DNA from: Clostridium sp. SY8519
GTDB lineage: Bacteria; Bacillota; Clostridia; Lachnospirales; Lachnospiraceae
DNA: 64,000 nucleotides
Direction of reading: 5' to 3'
Assembly (NCBI RefSeq): GCF_000270305.1
Contig: NC_015737.1
Span: forward strand, 62,001-126,000
Below, in pieces: positions 15,755-23,116 of the stretch. Both the position numbers and the translations under genes were made by a program. The notes under the pieces were generated by a model that was not told the origin of the DNA, ran no database searches, and saw only the letters and a program-made list of their open reading frames with translations. The stretch's first letter is position 1; each line of letters begins with the position of its first letter.

Positions 15755-16582
15755 TTACTCTTTATAAAAGTCTTTCGTCAGATCTGTTTCTTTCCCGTAC
15801 TTTTCATATAATCCCGGCAGGATCTGTGCCAGATTCGTATATTCGAGCAGGCTGTGATATGCATTGGCTTTCATCACCTCCATCGGGAATCCGCCCGGCG
15901 GGATGGCTGCCGCATATGCTTTGCCGTTTTCGTCAATGCTGTATCCCTGCCAGTAATGTGAACGGTATTCAATCCCACCCGGGATCTTTCTGATACAGTG
16001 CGAGAATGTAATCAGGCGCATCCCCGTCTTCGGATCGGATACATATGCATTGATCAGGGCATCTACATTCCTGACCAGTTCCGGATCGTAGCCGTAGGCT
16101 TCCGGCGAAAGAAATGACAGATACATTTCCTGCGGACCGTTTCCAACATCTTCTGTCACGACATCTGTCGTTCCCCATCCTCTCTCTTCCAGAGAAAGCG
16201 ATATGTCCAGACGATGTGCAAGGCTGTCTTCATGCACATGGATCCCGTAATGCTCTGTCGGGCACCAAATCCGGTATCTGAGATCACGGATTCCATGCCA
16301 TGCGAACCACCAGACGATCATTTCCGGTGTGACACCCGGCATTTCGACTTTGGTTGCTACGGCACCGGATCCATCCGGCATTTTTGCATAACCGTTTTCC
16401 ACTTCCAGATACCCCGGTTTCAAAATGTCATTTCTGTCATAGATCGATGTGATCTTTTCAGGATCCACAGGACTCAGATCCATCTCCGCCAACAGCTTCG
16501 GATCGACCTCCGGAAGCGGTTTCAGCAAAAGATCGCTGTAATCGAGCTTTCTTTCTTCTTCTGTCATAGTTAAATTGCTCAT
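15755..16582 (-). CDS. PhlG / phloretin-hydrolase-like C-C hydrolase (275 aa)
   Basis: The pattern is that of the DAPG hydrolase family: MPGVTPEMIVWWFAWHG, then RYRIWCPTEHYGIHVHED, VTEDVG, SHYWQGY, and NAYHSLLEYTNL near the end. In PhlG the zinc is held by two His and two Glu, the last pair as H-x3-E, and HSLLE fits this; HYG and the Glu of VTED fit the first pair. The family cuts a carbon-carbon bond to remove an acyl group from acylphloroglucinols, or from phloretin in gut Eubacterium. Start at ATG 16582 (MSNLT) behind AAAGGAAA. The substrate here is unknown. Confidence 0.82.
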   Translation of the reverse strand: MSNLTMTEEERKLDYSDLLLKPLPEVDPKLLAEMDLSPVDPEKITSIYDRNDILKPGYLEVENGYAKMPDGSGAVATKVEMPGVTPEMIVWWFAWHGIRDLRYRIWCPTEHYGIHVHEDSLAHRLDISLSLEERGWGTTDVVTEDVGNGPQEMYLSFLSPEAYGYDPELVRNVDALINAYVSDPKTGMRLITFSHCIRKIPGGIEYRSHYWQGYSIDENGKAYAAAIPPGGFPMEVMKANAYHSLLEYTNLAQILPGLYEKYGKETDLTKDFYKE

Positions 16583-16659
16583 ACGATTTCCTTTCTCTGT
16601 CACAAAGTGGACCAGCTGATTCGTACAACTGATCCGCTTTCATATCGCTTACTGATTGT

Positions 16660-17076
16660 TTACTGTGCTGCAATATAGGAGATTGCAAAGATGATCAGCG
16701 CAAATCCTGACATGTTTCTCGGTTTTGTTTTAATGACCAGACGTCCGAATACGAAGCCGCCCACCAGACCAATCAAACCGGCCGGTGTCGCTGCGGAAAG
16801 CAGAACAGTCGCGTCCCATCCGTGTGCTGCTGCAAAGGCGTTCGGAATCAGATTCATGCCGTCTGTCATGATTGCTGCATAAAAGAAATACAGGATCATC
16901 GTATAGAAGATCATGCTCCAGCCCCAGGAACCAAACCTGTTGTCAGTCAAACTTGTTGATAGTCTTCTGTTTTTTCTATAATGTTTTCTCCCTGAAAAAG
17001 CATAAACAATGTTTTCTTGTCTTTTATGATACTCTTCTTCCCATACCTCCGGTTCCGTCTTATCTCTATAAATCAT
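16660..17076 (-). pseudogene. Truncated MFS transporter (N-terminal quarter)
   Basis: The frame starts with a charged cytoplasmic segment, then membrane helices WSMIFYTMILYFFYAAIMTD, TVLLSAATPAGLIGLVGGFV and the loop GRLVIKTKPRN, and stops in the third helix after ISYIAAQ. MFS carriers have about 400 residues, so three quarters are missing. It lies upstream of the PhlG-like gene by 77 bases; the loss may have brought that gene closer to another promoter. Confidence 0.75.
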
Positions 17077-17121
17077 ACTGCTGATTTCATACTTTGTGTA
17101 GAAAACACATCAGCAATATCA

Positions 17122-17154
17122 AAAGCACTGCCGCATGTCCTGCAGCAGTGCTTT
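17122..17154 (-). terminator. Terminator of the hydrogenase-flavoprotein operon
   Basis: AAAGCACTGC/GCAGTGCTTT stem (17122-17131 with 17145-17154) with a 13-base loop and a short T-run on the minus strand, 30 bases after the flavoprotein stop. Confidence 0.75.
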
Positions 17155-17184
17155 CTTTTGTAGGAGGTTCTAAGGTAAAGGGGG

Positions 17185-18900
17185 CTATTCTGGCATTGCG
17201 ATTTCTTCCCAGCCTTCCGGTTTGAACGGATAGCGTTCGATCGGAATACGCTCTGTGAAGATAGACGGTTTTCCATCCTCACCTTTCTCAAGGATGACCC
17301 ACTTGAGCCAGTTCTTGTCATCGCGCTCCGGATAATCCAGACGACTGAAGCATCCGCGGCTTTCTTTTCTGGTCTTGAATACCATGAACATCATCTCAAG
17401 CATATCGATCATGGTACGCAGTTCGATTGCTTTTGCAAGATAATGGCCGTTTACCTTCGGCAGGTGAATCATATCCTTGTACTGATCACGGATCTCATTC
17501 AGCTCTGCGATCAGCTCTGTCATGGTCTCTTCTGTCTTATTGAAGCTGTATTCCGGCTTCTTGATCAGACGGGAGATATGACGGATCACATGATCCGGGC
17601 GGAACTCGCCTTTGTATTCTGCCGCTTCGAAGATTCTCTTGCGGAAGAATTCTACCTGCTCCTCATCGATCTCGCCAAGCTCGGAATCGTCAATATATTT
17701 CGCCATTGCTTTTGCAGTCATCAGACCGGTCTTTGATGCAACGCCAAGTCCGTCGCCGTGTACCCAGCTGCCGTGCGCGGAACCGGCTGTGGTCATCTGA
17801 CCCAGGCCCCACAGATGTGGAACGCTTGTCTTGCCCTCTACATCGATGCGCAGGGAGCGGATGCTGACACGATAGGATACGGAAACCTCCGGCTTCGGAT
17901 TGCTCAGGTCGATATCCTGATGATTCCGGATAAACTCATCCAGTTCCAGTCTCTGCTTCATTTCGATTCCATGGAAGAAGCCGTCTGCGCCCTCATTGGT
18001 CTTTTGCATCTGTGTGAAGTCTGCAACCAGCGGGCCATTGCCCATTTCAAGCTCTTTTGCCATACCGCGGATCAGGTTAACATCCAGCTCTTCCAGAGAA
18101 TGTGAATTGTATTTCTTAAAGATGTTTTCGCCCTTGCTGTTGCATACAACCCAGTGAACACCATACAGGAAGTTACCGGTATTTCTGTAAACCAGATCCC
18201 ACTCGGTCAGATGCTCTACGTTTCTTAACTGTGCACCTGCCTCATAAGCTGCCATATAACCGGTTGCCGGTGCATAGAACAAATCTCTGCAGGATGGATT
18301 GAACTCGTTGGTTGCAAGAACCACTTCTTTTGCGCGTACAACAACAAATTCCGTTGTATCCAGGTTGAAGCCAACTGCGCCGACTACCTTGCCGTCATTA
18401 GTCAGCAGGTCTGTAAAGTAGGTACGCTCTAAGATCTGCGCGCCGCCTGCCATAACCTGTTTGCAGAACGGTGTCATGAAATCAATGTCGATCTGAACCG
18501 CAGAGATCTTCTTGCCTTCAAACTCATGGTGATGATGCAGGCTTCCGTCCGGCTCATGAGAGAATTGACCGCCCATGCGCTCGAGCTCCTGAATATAGGT
18601 GTACTGCTCTTTCTGATACTCCACCAGATAATCCTGATCATTCAGATATGTACCATAAGGATTCAGTTCTACTTGTTCTTTCATCATTTCATAGATATCA
18701 TCCCCTGCTTCCGGAGACAGCATGCACATACCATGGCCGGCTTTTGTTGTCTGACCAGTGTATCCGAAATAACCTTTTTCCATGATCGTGATCTTAACAT
18801 CCGGCTTCAGCATGTGGAGTTTCTGTGCCATAACTGCTCCGCCAAGTCCGCCGCCAACGACCAGAACATCCGTTATATATGTTTTTCTATTGTTTTCCAT
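17185..18900 (-). CDS. FAD-dependent reductase of the FrdA/AprA superfamily (571 aa)
   Basis: N-terminal FAD-binding motif VLVVGGGLGGAVMAQKLH and a Glu for the ribose (TIMEKG); a second FAD region VPHLWGLGQMTTAGSAHGSW; a C-terminal helical domain with MIDMLEMMFMVFKTRKESRG. This is the layout of fumarate reductase, aspartate oxidase and adenylylsulfate reductase alpha subunits. There is no signal peptide, so it is cytoplasmic. It follows the ferredoxin gene by 11 bases, a pairing like AprA/AprB, and ends the operon started by a hydrogenase. The substrate is unknown; reduction of an unsaturated or aromatic intermediate is a fair guess. Confidence 0.75.
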   Translation of the reverse strand: MENNRKTYITDVLVVGGGLGGAVMAQKLHMLKPDVKITIMEKGYFGYTGQTTKAGHGMCMLSPEAGDDIYEMMKEQVELNPYGTYLNDQDYLVEYQKEQYTYIQELERMGGQFSHEPDGSLHHHHEFEGKKISAVQIDIDFMTPFCKQVMAGGAQILERTYFTDLLTNDGKVVGAVGFNLDTTEFVVVRAKEVVLATNEFNPSCRDLFYAPATGYMAAYEAGAQLRNVEHLTEWDLVYRNTGNFLYGVHWVVCNSKGENIFKKYNSHSLEELDVNLIRGMAKELEMGNGPLVADFTQMQKTNEGADGFFHGIEMKQRLELDEFIRNHQDIDLSNPKPEVSVSYRVSIRSLRIDVEGKTSVPHLWGLGQMTTAGSAHGSWVHGDGLGVASKTGLMTAKAMAKYIDDSELGEIDEEQVEFFRKRIFEAAEYKGEFRPDHVIRHISRLIKKPEYSFNKTEETMTELIAELNEIRDQYKDMIHLPKVNGHYLAKAIELRTMIDMLEMMFMVFKTRKESRGCFSRLDYPERDDKNWLKWVILEKGEDGKPSIFTERIPIERYPFKPEGWEEIAMPE

Positions 18901-18911
18901 ATCGTTACCCC

Positions 18912-19187
18912 CTAATCGTTTAATCCAAGCGGATCATACAGCTGATCATAGAATGAAAGCTCTGCCTCTTCTACCTTGATCGCACCTGCCGGACAGAAGT
19001 ACATACACTGATAGCAGGATACGCACTCTTCCGGATAAGCTGCTGTAGAAAGCTTTTCTACCGGATCCCATTCGTACACATCGTAGCAGCATGTTCTGAT
19101 ACATTTCATGCATCCCATGCACAGGTCCGGATCAACAGTTACCTTATTTAAACGACGAGGATCGTCCTGTAAATCGCTGATTCTCAT
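18912..19187 (-). CDS. Ferredoxin with two [4Fe-4S] clusters, AprB-like (91 aa)
   Basis: Two cluster motifs, CMGCMKCIRTCCYDVYEW and CVSCYQCMYFCPAG, separated by about 25 residues, and a C-terminal tail ending YDPLGLND. The size and tail recall the beta subunit of adenylylsulfate reductase and similar electron-transfer partners of FrdA-like flavoproteins. It lies between the hydrogenase (12 bases before) and the flavoprotein (11 bases after), so it most likely carries electrons between them. Confidence 0.85.
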   Translation of the reverse strand: MRISDLQDDPRRLNKVTVDPDLCMGCMKCIRTCCYDVYEWDPVEKLSTAAYPEECVSCYQCMYFCPAGAIKVEEAELSFYDQLYDPLGLND

Positions 19188-19199
19188 AATTGCTCCCTC

Positions 19200-20945
19200 C
19201 TATTTCGCCTGGCTTTTATAGCTGGTGTGCAGTGTTGCATGAGCTTTTTCGCTGCCCGGTTTGCCCAGATAACTGTCATAAAGCTCAATGATTTCCGGAT
19301 TCTCATGGGATTTGCGAAGCATATCGCTCTTGTCGAGACGATACAATGTCATCGCGCGCTCTGCTCTGAGATCCTTTACCATTCTTACACAAGCCTTCTG
19401 CTGAGGCTGACCGCCGCCGTTGACACAACCGCCCGGACATGCCATAAACTCTACAAAGTCATATTCCACTTCACCTGCGCGCATCTTTTCAAGCAGTGCT
19501 TTTGCGTTCTTAAGGCCGCTTACGATTGCTACGCGAAGTGTCAGGTCGCCGACTTTATAAGTTGCTTCCTTGATGTCTTTTGTTCCACGGACCTCTGTAA
19601 ACTCGATCTCGCCCTGTGCTTCTCCGTTCAACCAGTCGTTTGCTGTACGTAAAGCTGCTTCCATAACGCCACCGGTCGCGCCGAAGAGCGTGCCTGCGCC
19701 GGTGCCGATGCCAAGCGGTGCATCAAATGCTTCATCCTCAAGACCCGGGAAGGAGATGCCGCTGCGTTCGATCATACGTGCGAGCTCACGGCTTGTCAGT
19801 GAAAAGTCAACATCCGGAACGCCTGCTGCATTCTGATCTTCTCTTCCCAACTCACGCTTTTTCGCTGTACATGGCATCGTGCTGACGACAACGATCTTAT
19901 CTGCCGGGATTCCTTCTTTTTCGGAAAGGAAGGTCTTTACCATTGCTCCGAACATCTGCTGCGGAGATTTACAGGAGGATACATGCGCAAGCATATCATC
20001 ATAATAGGTCTCGATGTAGTTGATCCATCCGGGACAGCAGGAAGTAAACATCGGGAGTGTTCCGCCTGTCTGGATCCGCTCTATCAGCTCGTTTGCTTCT
20101 TCCATGATGGTTAAATCCGCTGAGAAAACGGTATCAAATACCCGGTCAAATCCAATCTTTCTCATTGCTGCTGCAAGCTTTCCTTTTGTGCCGGAGCCGA
20201 TCGGATAACCAAACGCTTCGGAGATACTTGCACGCACGGAAGGTGCTGCCTGGATCACAACATATTTATCCGGATCCTTTATCATTTCTAATACAGCATC
20301 CACATCATCTCTCTCATGCAGTGCGCCGACGGGACAGACTGTGATACACTGTCCACAGCCAACACAACCGCTTTCGATGAGTGTTGCTCCCTTTGACGGT
20401 ACGACCTTTGCTGTCAGGCCTTCACCTTCCATCTTGATCGCGCCGATTCCCTGCAGGTTTTCGCATGCTGCTACGCAGCGGCCGCAGCGGATACATTTGT
20501 TGTCATCTCTCACGATGATGCCGTCTGTCTTCACCGGTACCGGGTCAAATGCTTCCTTTGCCGGGTTCTTGGTCATGCGCAGTTTGTGCTGTACATCCTG
20601 CAGCTCGCAGTTTCCGGTACGGCTGCAGTGTCTGCAGTCTCTGTCATGATGATCCAGGATATCCTTCAGAGCCTTTCTCTGCTCAAATCTGACAGCCTCG
20701 GAATCCGTGATGACTTGCATATCCGGCTCGATCAGGGTCGTTGCCGCATTGACAATTCCTTTTCCCTGAACTTCTACGATACAAAGTCCGCTGTCATCCT
20801 TTTCCTGCACACCCTTTAAATACTGCAGGGACAAGATTTCCGTATCGAACTGCGTTCTCGCATATTTGTCTTCGTAAGCCGCTTCCAGAATCGTAGCTCC
20901 ATCCCTTGCAGGTACAGGGTTTCCATTGATCATAATCTGCAACAT
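19200..20945 (-). CDS. hydA: [FeFe]-hydrogenase, monomeric group A (581 aa)
   Basis: Domains in order: plant-type 2Fe-2S/NuoG-like start (residues 1-80), a His-Cys [4Fe-4S] site (HHDRDCRHCSRTGNCELQ), two [4Fe-4S] motifs (CIRCGRCVAACE and CVGCGQCITVCP), then the H-cluster domain with TSCCPGW, MPCTAKK and FMACPGGCVNGGG. This is the CpI-type enzyme that interconverts protons and H2 with ferredoxin. ATG 20945 follows GGAGGTAAAC. It leads a three-gene operon with a ferredoxin and an FrdA-like flavoprotein, an unusual partner set. A decayed second copy lies at 9928-10610. Confidence 0.93.
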   Translation of the reverse strand: MLQIMINGNPVPARDGATILEAAYEDKYARTQFDTEILSLQYLKGVQEKDDSGLCIVEVQGKGIVNAATTLIEPDMQVITDSEAVRFEQRKALKDILDHHDRDCRHCSRTGNCELQDVQHKLRMTKNPAKEAFDPVPVKTDGIIVRDDNKCIRCGRCVAACENLQGIGAIKMEGEGLTAKVVPSKGATLIESGCVGCGQCITVCPVGALHERDDVDAVLEMIKDPDKYVVIQAAPSVRASISEAFGYPIGSGTKGKLAAAMRKIGFDRVFDTVFSADLTIMEEANELIERIQTGGTLPMFTSCCPGWINYIETYYDDMLAHVSSCKSPQQMFGAMVKTFLSEKEGIPADKIVVVSTMPCTAKKRELGREDQNAAGVPDVDFSLTSRELARMIERSGISFPGLEDEAFDAPLGIGTGAGTLFGATGGVMEAALRTANDWLNGEAQGEIEFTEVRGTKDIKEATYKVGDLTLRVAIVSGLKNAKALLEKMRAGEVEYDFVEFMACPGGCVNGGGQPQQKACVRMVKDLRAERAMTLYRLDKSDMLRKSHENPEIIELYDSYLGKPGSEKAHATLHTSYKSQAK

Positions 20946-21107
20946 GTTTACCTCCTCCTATGATTCCTTTACCTGTCCATCTCTGTAAAAATCATGATGT
21001 TTTCTTTCTTGACCATATCTTATCAAAAAGGGTTTCCTCATATATCGTGCATTTAAAAAGGAATTACACGGCACCTTTTCAACACTGATGTAGAAAGATA
21101 ATCAAAC
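20946..21107 (-). promoter_or_regulatory. Upstream region of the hydrogenase operon
   Basis: About 160 gene-free bases between a terminator and hydA, so a promoter for the hydrogenase operon must be here. A string TGATGTAGAAAGATA (about 21085) resembles half of the TTTCTA/TAGAAA element found upstream of the thiolase operon. No clean -35/-10 pair was found by eye. Confidence 0.35.
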
Positions 21108-21152
21108 GAAAAACACGCCATGCGGATCTTTCTCTCGCATAACGTGTTTTTC
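21108..21152 (-). terminator. Terminator of the thiolase-ACP-thioesterase operon
   Basis: AAAAACACG/CGTGTTTTT outer stem (21109-21117 with 21143-21151) with further ATGCG/CGCAT pairing inside, and T-rich on both strands. It lies about 46 bases after the thioesterase stop. Confidence 0.85.
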
Positions 21153-21197
21153 TTGGGGTTACATGATAAGGTAAACAGTTGTTTCTTTAATTGTCAT

Positions 21198-22004
21198 TTA
21201 CGCAGACCGGTCGCCCGGCAATCTGAGATGTGCGCCGCCATCGGCTTCACATGTTGCCAGCACCCGGAATGATTGCCCGTTGGCGCTGACACCTTTTACA
21301 TACAGACAGTCCTGATCCAGTACATAATACATTCCGACCGTCTGTCCTTCCGTCATCTCCTGTGTGTATTCCACCCAGACAGTTTTCAATGCATGCTCCC
21401 TGAGCCAATACTCTTCCGGAAGCGCTTCTGTCCAGTCCAGATAATGGGAATTGTTCATATGGCCGTTGTAGTCAATCTCATGTGCTTCAACGGTACGGCC
21501 TGCAAGACACTTGTATTCCTCCGGAAAGGGAAGATTCATTTTGGGAGGTTTTGGCTCTCCCGGGATCACAACAGGTGTCAGGTCGATCATTCCTTCCGGA
21601 TCTCCAGCGGCCGTCCTGGTCTTCTGGTCCATCAAAAGAAACAGGGAAGATGTCGTAACAAGCGGTTCTCCGTCATAGGTGTAGAACGCATATTTTCTTA
21701 CATGCATCACTGCCTTTTTCTTAGAAGGCCAGATCCGCAGCCTTAAGACTTCGTCTTTTTGGGGCAGACGTTCCACCTGCATCTGGGTCCAGGCAATGAT
21801 CCAGCTCAGTCCTGCCTGATTCAATTGCGCAATCGTCAAACCTGAGCAGGCATCGAAATACTCCTCTGTGATGATCTGCATCTGTCTTGCCAGTTCTGCC
21901 GGATGCATATAGCCTGCACGGTCAACTTCTTTTTCCGTAACCGTTATGATCTTTTCATATACGCCTTTCGGGCATTCTGGTGTAAATTCCGGGAACTGTC
22001 CCAT
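21198..22004 (-). CDS. Acyl-ACP thioesterase (FatA/FatB type, 268 aa)
   Basis: Two hot-dog domains of the acyl-ACP thioesterase family. The first has YFDACSGLTIAQLNQAGLSW and the motif for substrate contact; the second starts at HEIDYNGHMNNSHYLDW, which contains the Asp/Asn-x-Asn-x-His catalytic motif. These enzymes release acids from acyl carrier protein by hydrolysis. It follows the DUF35/ACP fusion by 19 bases and ends the operon. An ACP-specific thioesterase beside a protein with two carrier domains suggests that the acyl chain in this pathway is held on ACP. Confidence 0.88.
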   Translation of the reverse strand: MGQFPEFTPECPKGVYEKIITVTEKEVDRAGYMHPAELARQMQIITEEYFDACSGLTIAQLNQAGLSWIIAWTQMQVERLPQKDEVLRLRIWPSKKKAVMHVRKYAFYTYDGEPLVTTSSLFLLMDQKTRTAAGDPEGMIDLTPVVIPGEPKPPKMNLPFPEEYKCLAGRTVEAHEIDYNGHMNNSHYLDWTEALPEEYWLREHALKTVWVEYTQEMTEGQTVGMYYVLDQDCLYVKGVSANGQSFRVLATCEADGGAHLRLPGDRSA

Positions 22005-22023
22005 TTCTCTCCACTCTTTCTGT

Positions 22024-23106
22024 TTACAGTCGTTCTCTTACTACTCTGACAAAATCAGCGATCGTCATCAGGTTGCTTGCCTCTTGGATCTCGATCGTGA
22101 CATCCAGTTCATCTTCGATCTCAGAGATCATGACGATCATCTTCATCGATTCATTGGACAGATCTTCTCTGATATCTGTAGCCAGTGTGATTTCGGATGC
22201 ATCCACGCCATAGCTGTCAGCTGCGCACTGGATGACTTTCTTTGCGATATCATCCAGCTCTTCCGTGCCTGCGTCGGCTGTTGCAGCAGCTGTGCCGCCA
22301 GATACCGAGCCTGACGCTGTATCTGCGGAAATGGTTTCCTCGCCAAGGCGCTCTTTCACTACATTGACAAAATCAGCGATCGTCATCAGATTGCTTGCTT
22401 CCTGAATCTCGATCGTGACATTCGTCTCATCTTCAATGGTAGAGATCATTACAATCATCTTCATCGATTCATTGGACAGATCTTCTCTGATATCTGTAGC
22501 CAGTGTGATTTCGGATGCATCCACGCCATAAGCATCCGCCGCTGCATCGATGACAATCTGTGCCGTCGCGTCATTTGACAGATCGATTGCTTTGGCTGCC
22601 GGTGCTGCCGCTTCCTCCTTTGCTTTTGCCGGTGCTGCTTCCTTAATCTCCGGAATCTTCTTAAACTCGCTCTCGTCTTCGAGCTCCCATACCAGTACTT
22701 TTGTGTCTTCATCCTGAATGATCAGCGGTTTTACAACAACTTCATTTTCACGGACAAACCGGTCAAATTCATCATATTTATCATAATCTACGTGCAGCAG
22801 GCTGGTGCTTACAGGATCTGCCCCCGGCACTTTTACTTCAATCGAGAAATAATCACCGTGTACCGTTCTGAATTCCGGATCACCAAAGGCGCCTCTTGTC
22901 GGCAGTACCTGACCGATCACACCGCGCATATTGGTGAGGTCAACCCACTCTGTATCCAGACATCCGCAGGAATTGCAGCAGAGGTAAGGCGGGAATTCGA
23001 TGTGTCCGCAGCTGGTACATTTCCGTCCAAGGACAGTTCCTTCCTCCAGTGCGTCATAAAAGGTTTTTGTGATAGGCTCTAAATCATATTTTGTCATCGT
23101 CTTCAT
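22024..23106 (-). CDS. DUF35 OB-fold protein fused to two acyl carrier domains (360 aa)
   Basis: Residues about 1-140: a DUF35 protein with a rubredoxin-like zinc ribbon (CTSCGH...CCNSCGC) and OB-fold, the usual partner of SCP-x-type thiolases. An Ala/Lys/Glu linker follows (about 150-170). Residues about 172-250 and 283-360 are two nearly identical carrier domains, each with ITLATDIREDLSNESMKMIV, where Ser in NES is the expected phosphopantetheine site, and IQEASNLMTIADFV. ATG 23106 is 10 bases after the thiolase stop. DUF35 proteins help acyl transfer by thiolases or HMG-CoA synthase; fusing them to tandem ACPs is something I do not know from described systems. Confidence 0.85.
   Translation of the reverse strand: MKTMTKYDLEPITKTFYDALEEGTVLGRKCTSCGHIEFPPYLCCNSCGCLDTEWVDLTNMRGVIGQVLPTRGAFGDPEFRTVHGDYFSIEVKVPGADPVSTSLLHVDYDKYDEFDRFVRENEVVVKPLIIQDEDTKVLVWELEDESEFKKIPEIKEAAPAKAKEEAAAPAAKAIDLSNDATAQIVIDAAADAYGVDASEITLATDIREDLSNESMKMIVMISTIEDETNVTIEIQEASNLMTIADFVNVVKERLGEETISADTASGSVSGGTAAATADAGTEELDDIAKKVIQCAADSYGVDASEITLATDIREDLSNESMKMIVMISEIEDELDVTIEIQEASNLMTIADFVRVVRERL
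22137..22531. repeat. Near-identical DNA repeat coding for the tandem ACP domains
   Basis: About 75 bases at 22137-22213 recur without change at 22455-22531, inside a longer stretch of high similarity. The two copies encode the phosphopantetheine-site regions of ACP1 and ACP2. Identity at the DNA level points to a recent duplication or gene conversion. Confidence 0.85.
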
Positions 23107-23116
23107 TCCTCCTCTC

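Noticed and set aside
15755..16582. Reading the hydrolase as a dioxygenase or cupin
   Set aside because: The RYRIW...HYG and final H-x3-E patterns fit the PhlG family better than a cupin barrel.
22137..22531. Possible CRISPR-like direct repeats
   Set aside because: Only two long copies that encode matching ACP domains; no spacers of even length and no cas genes.
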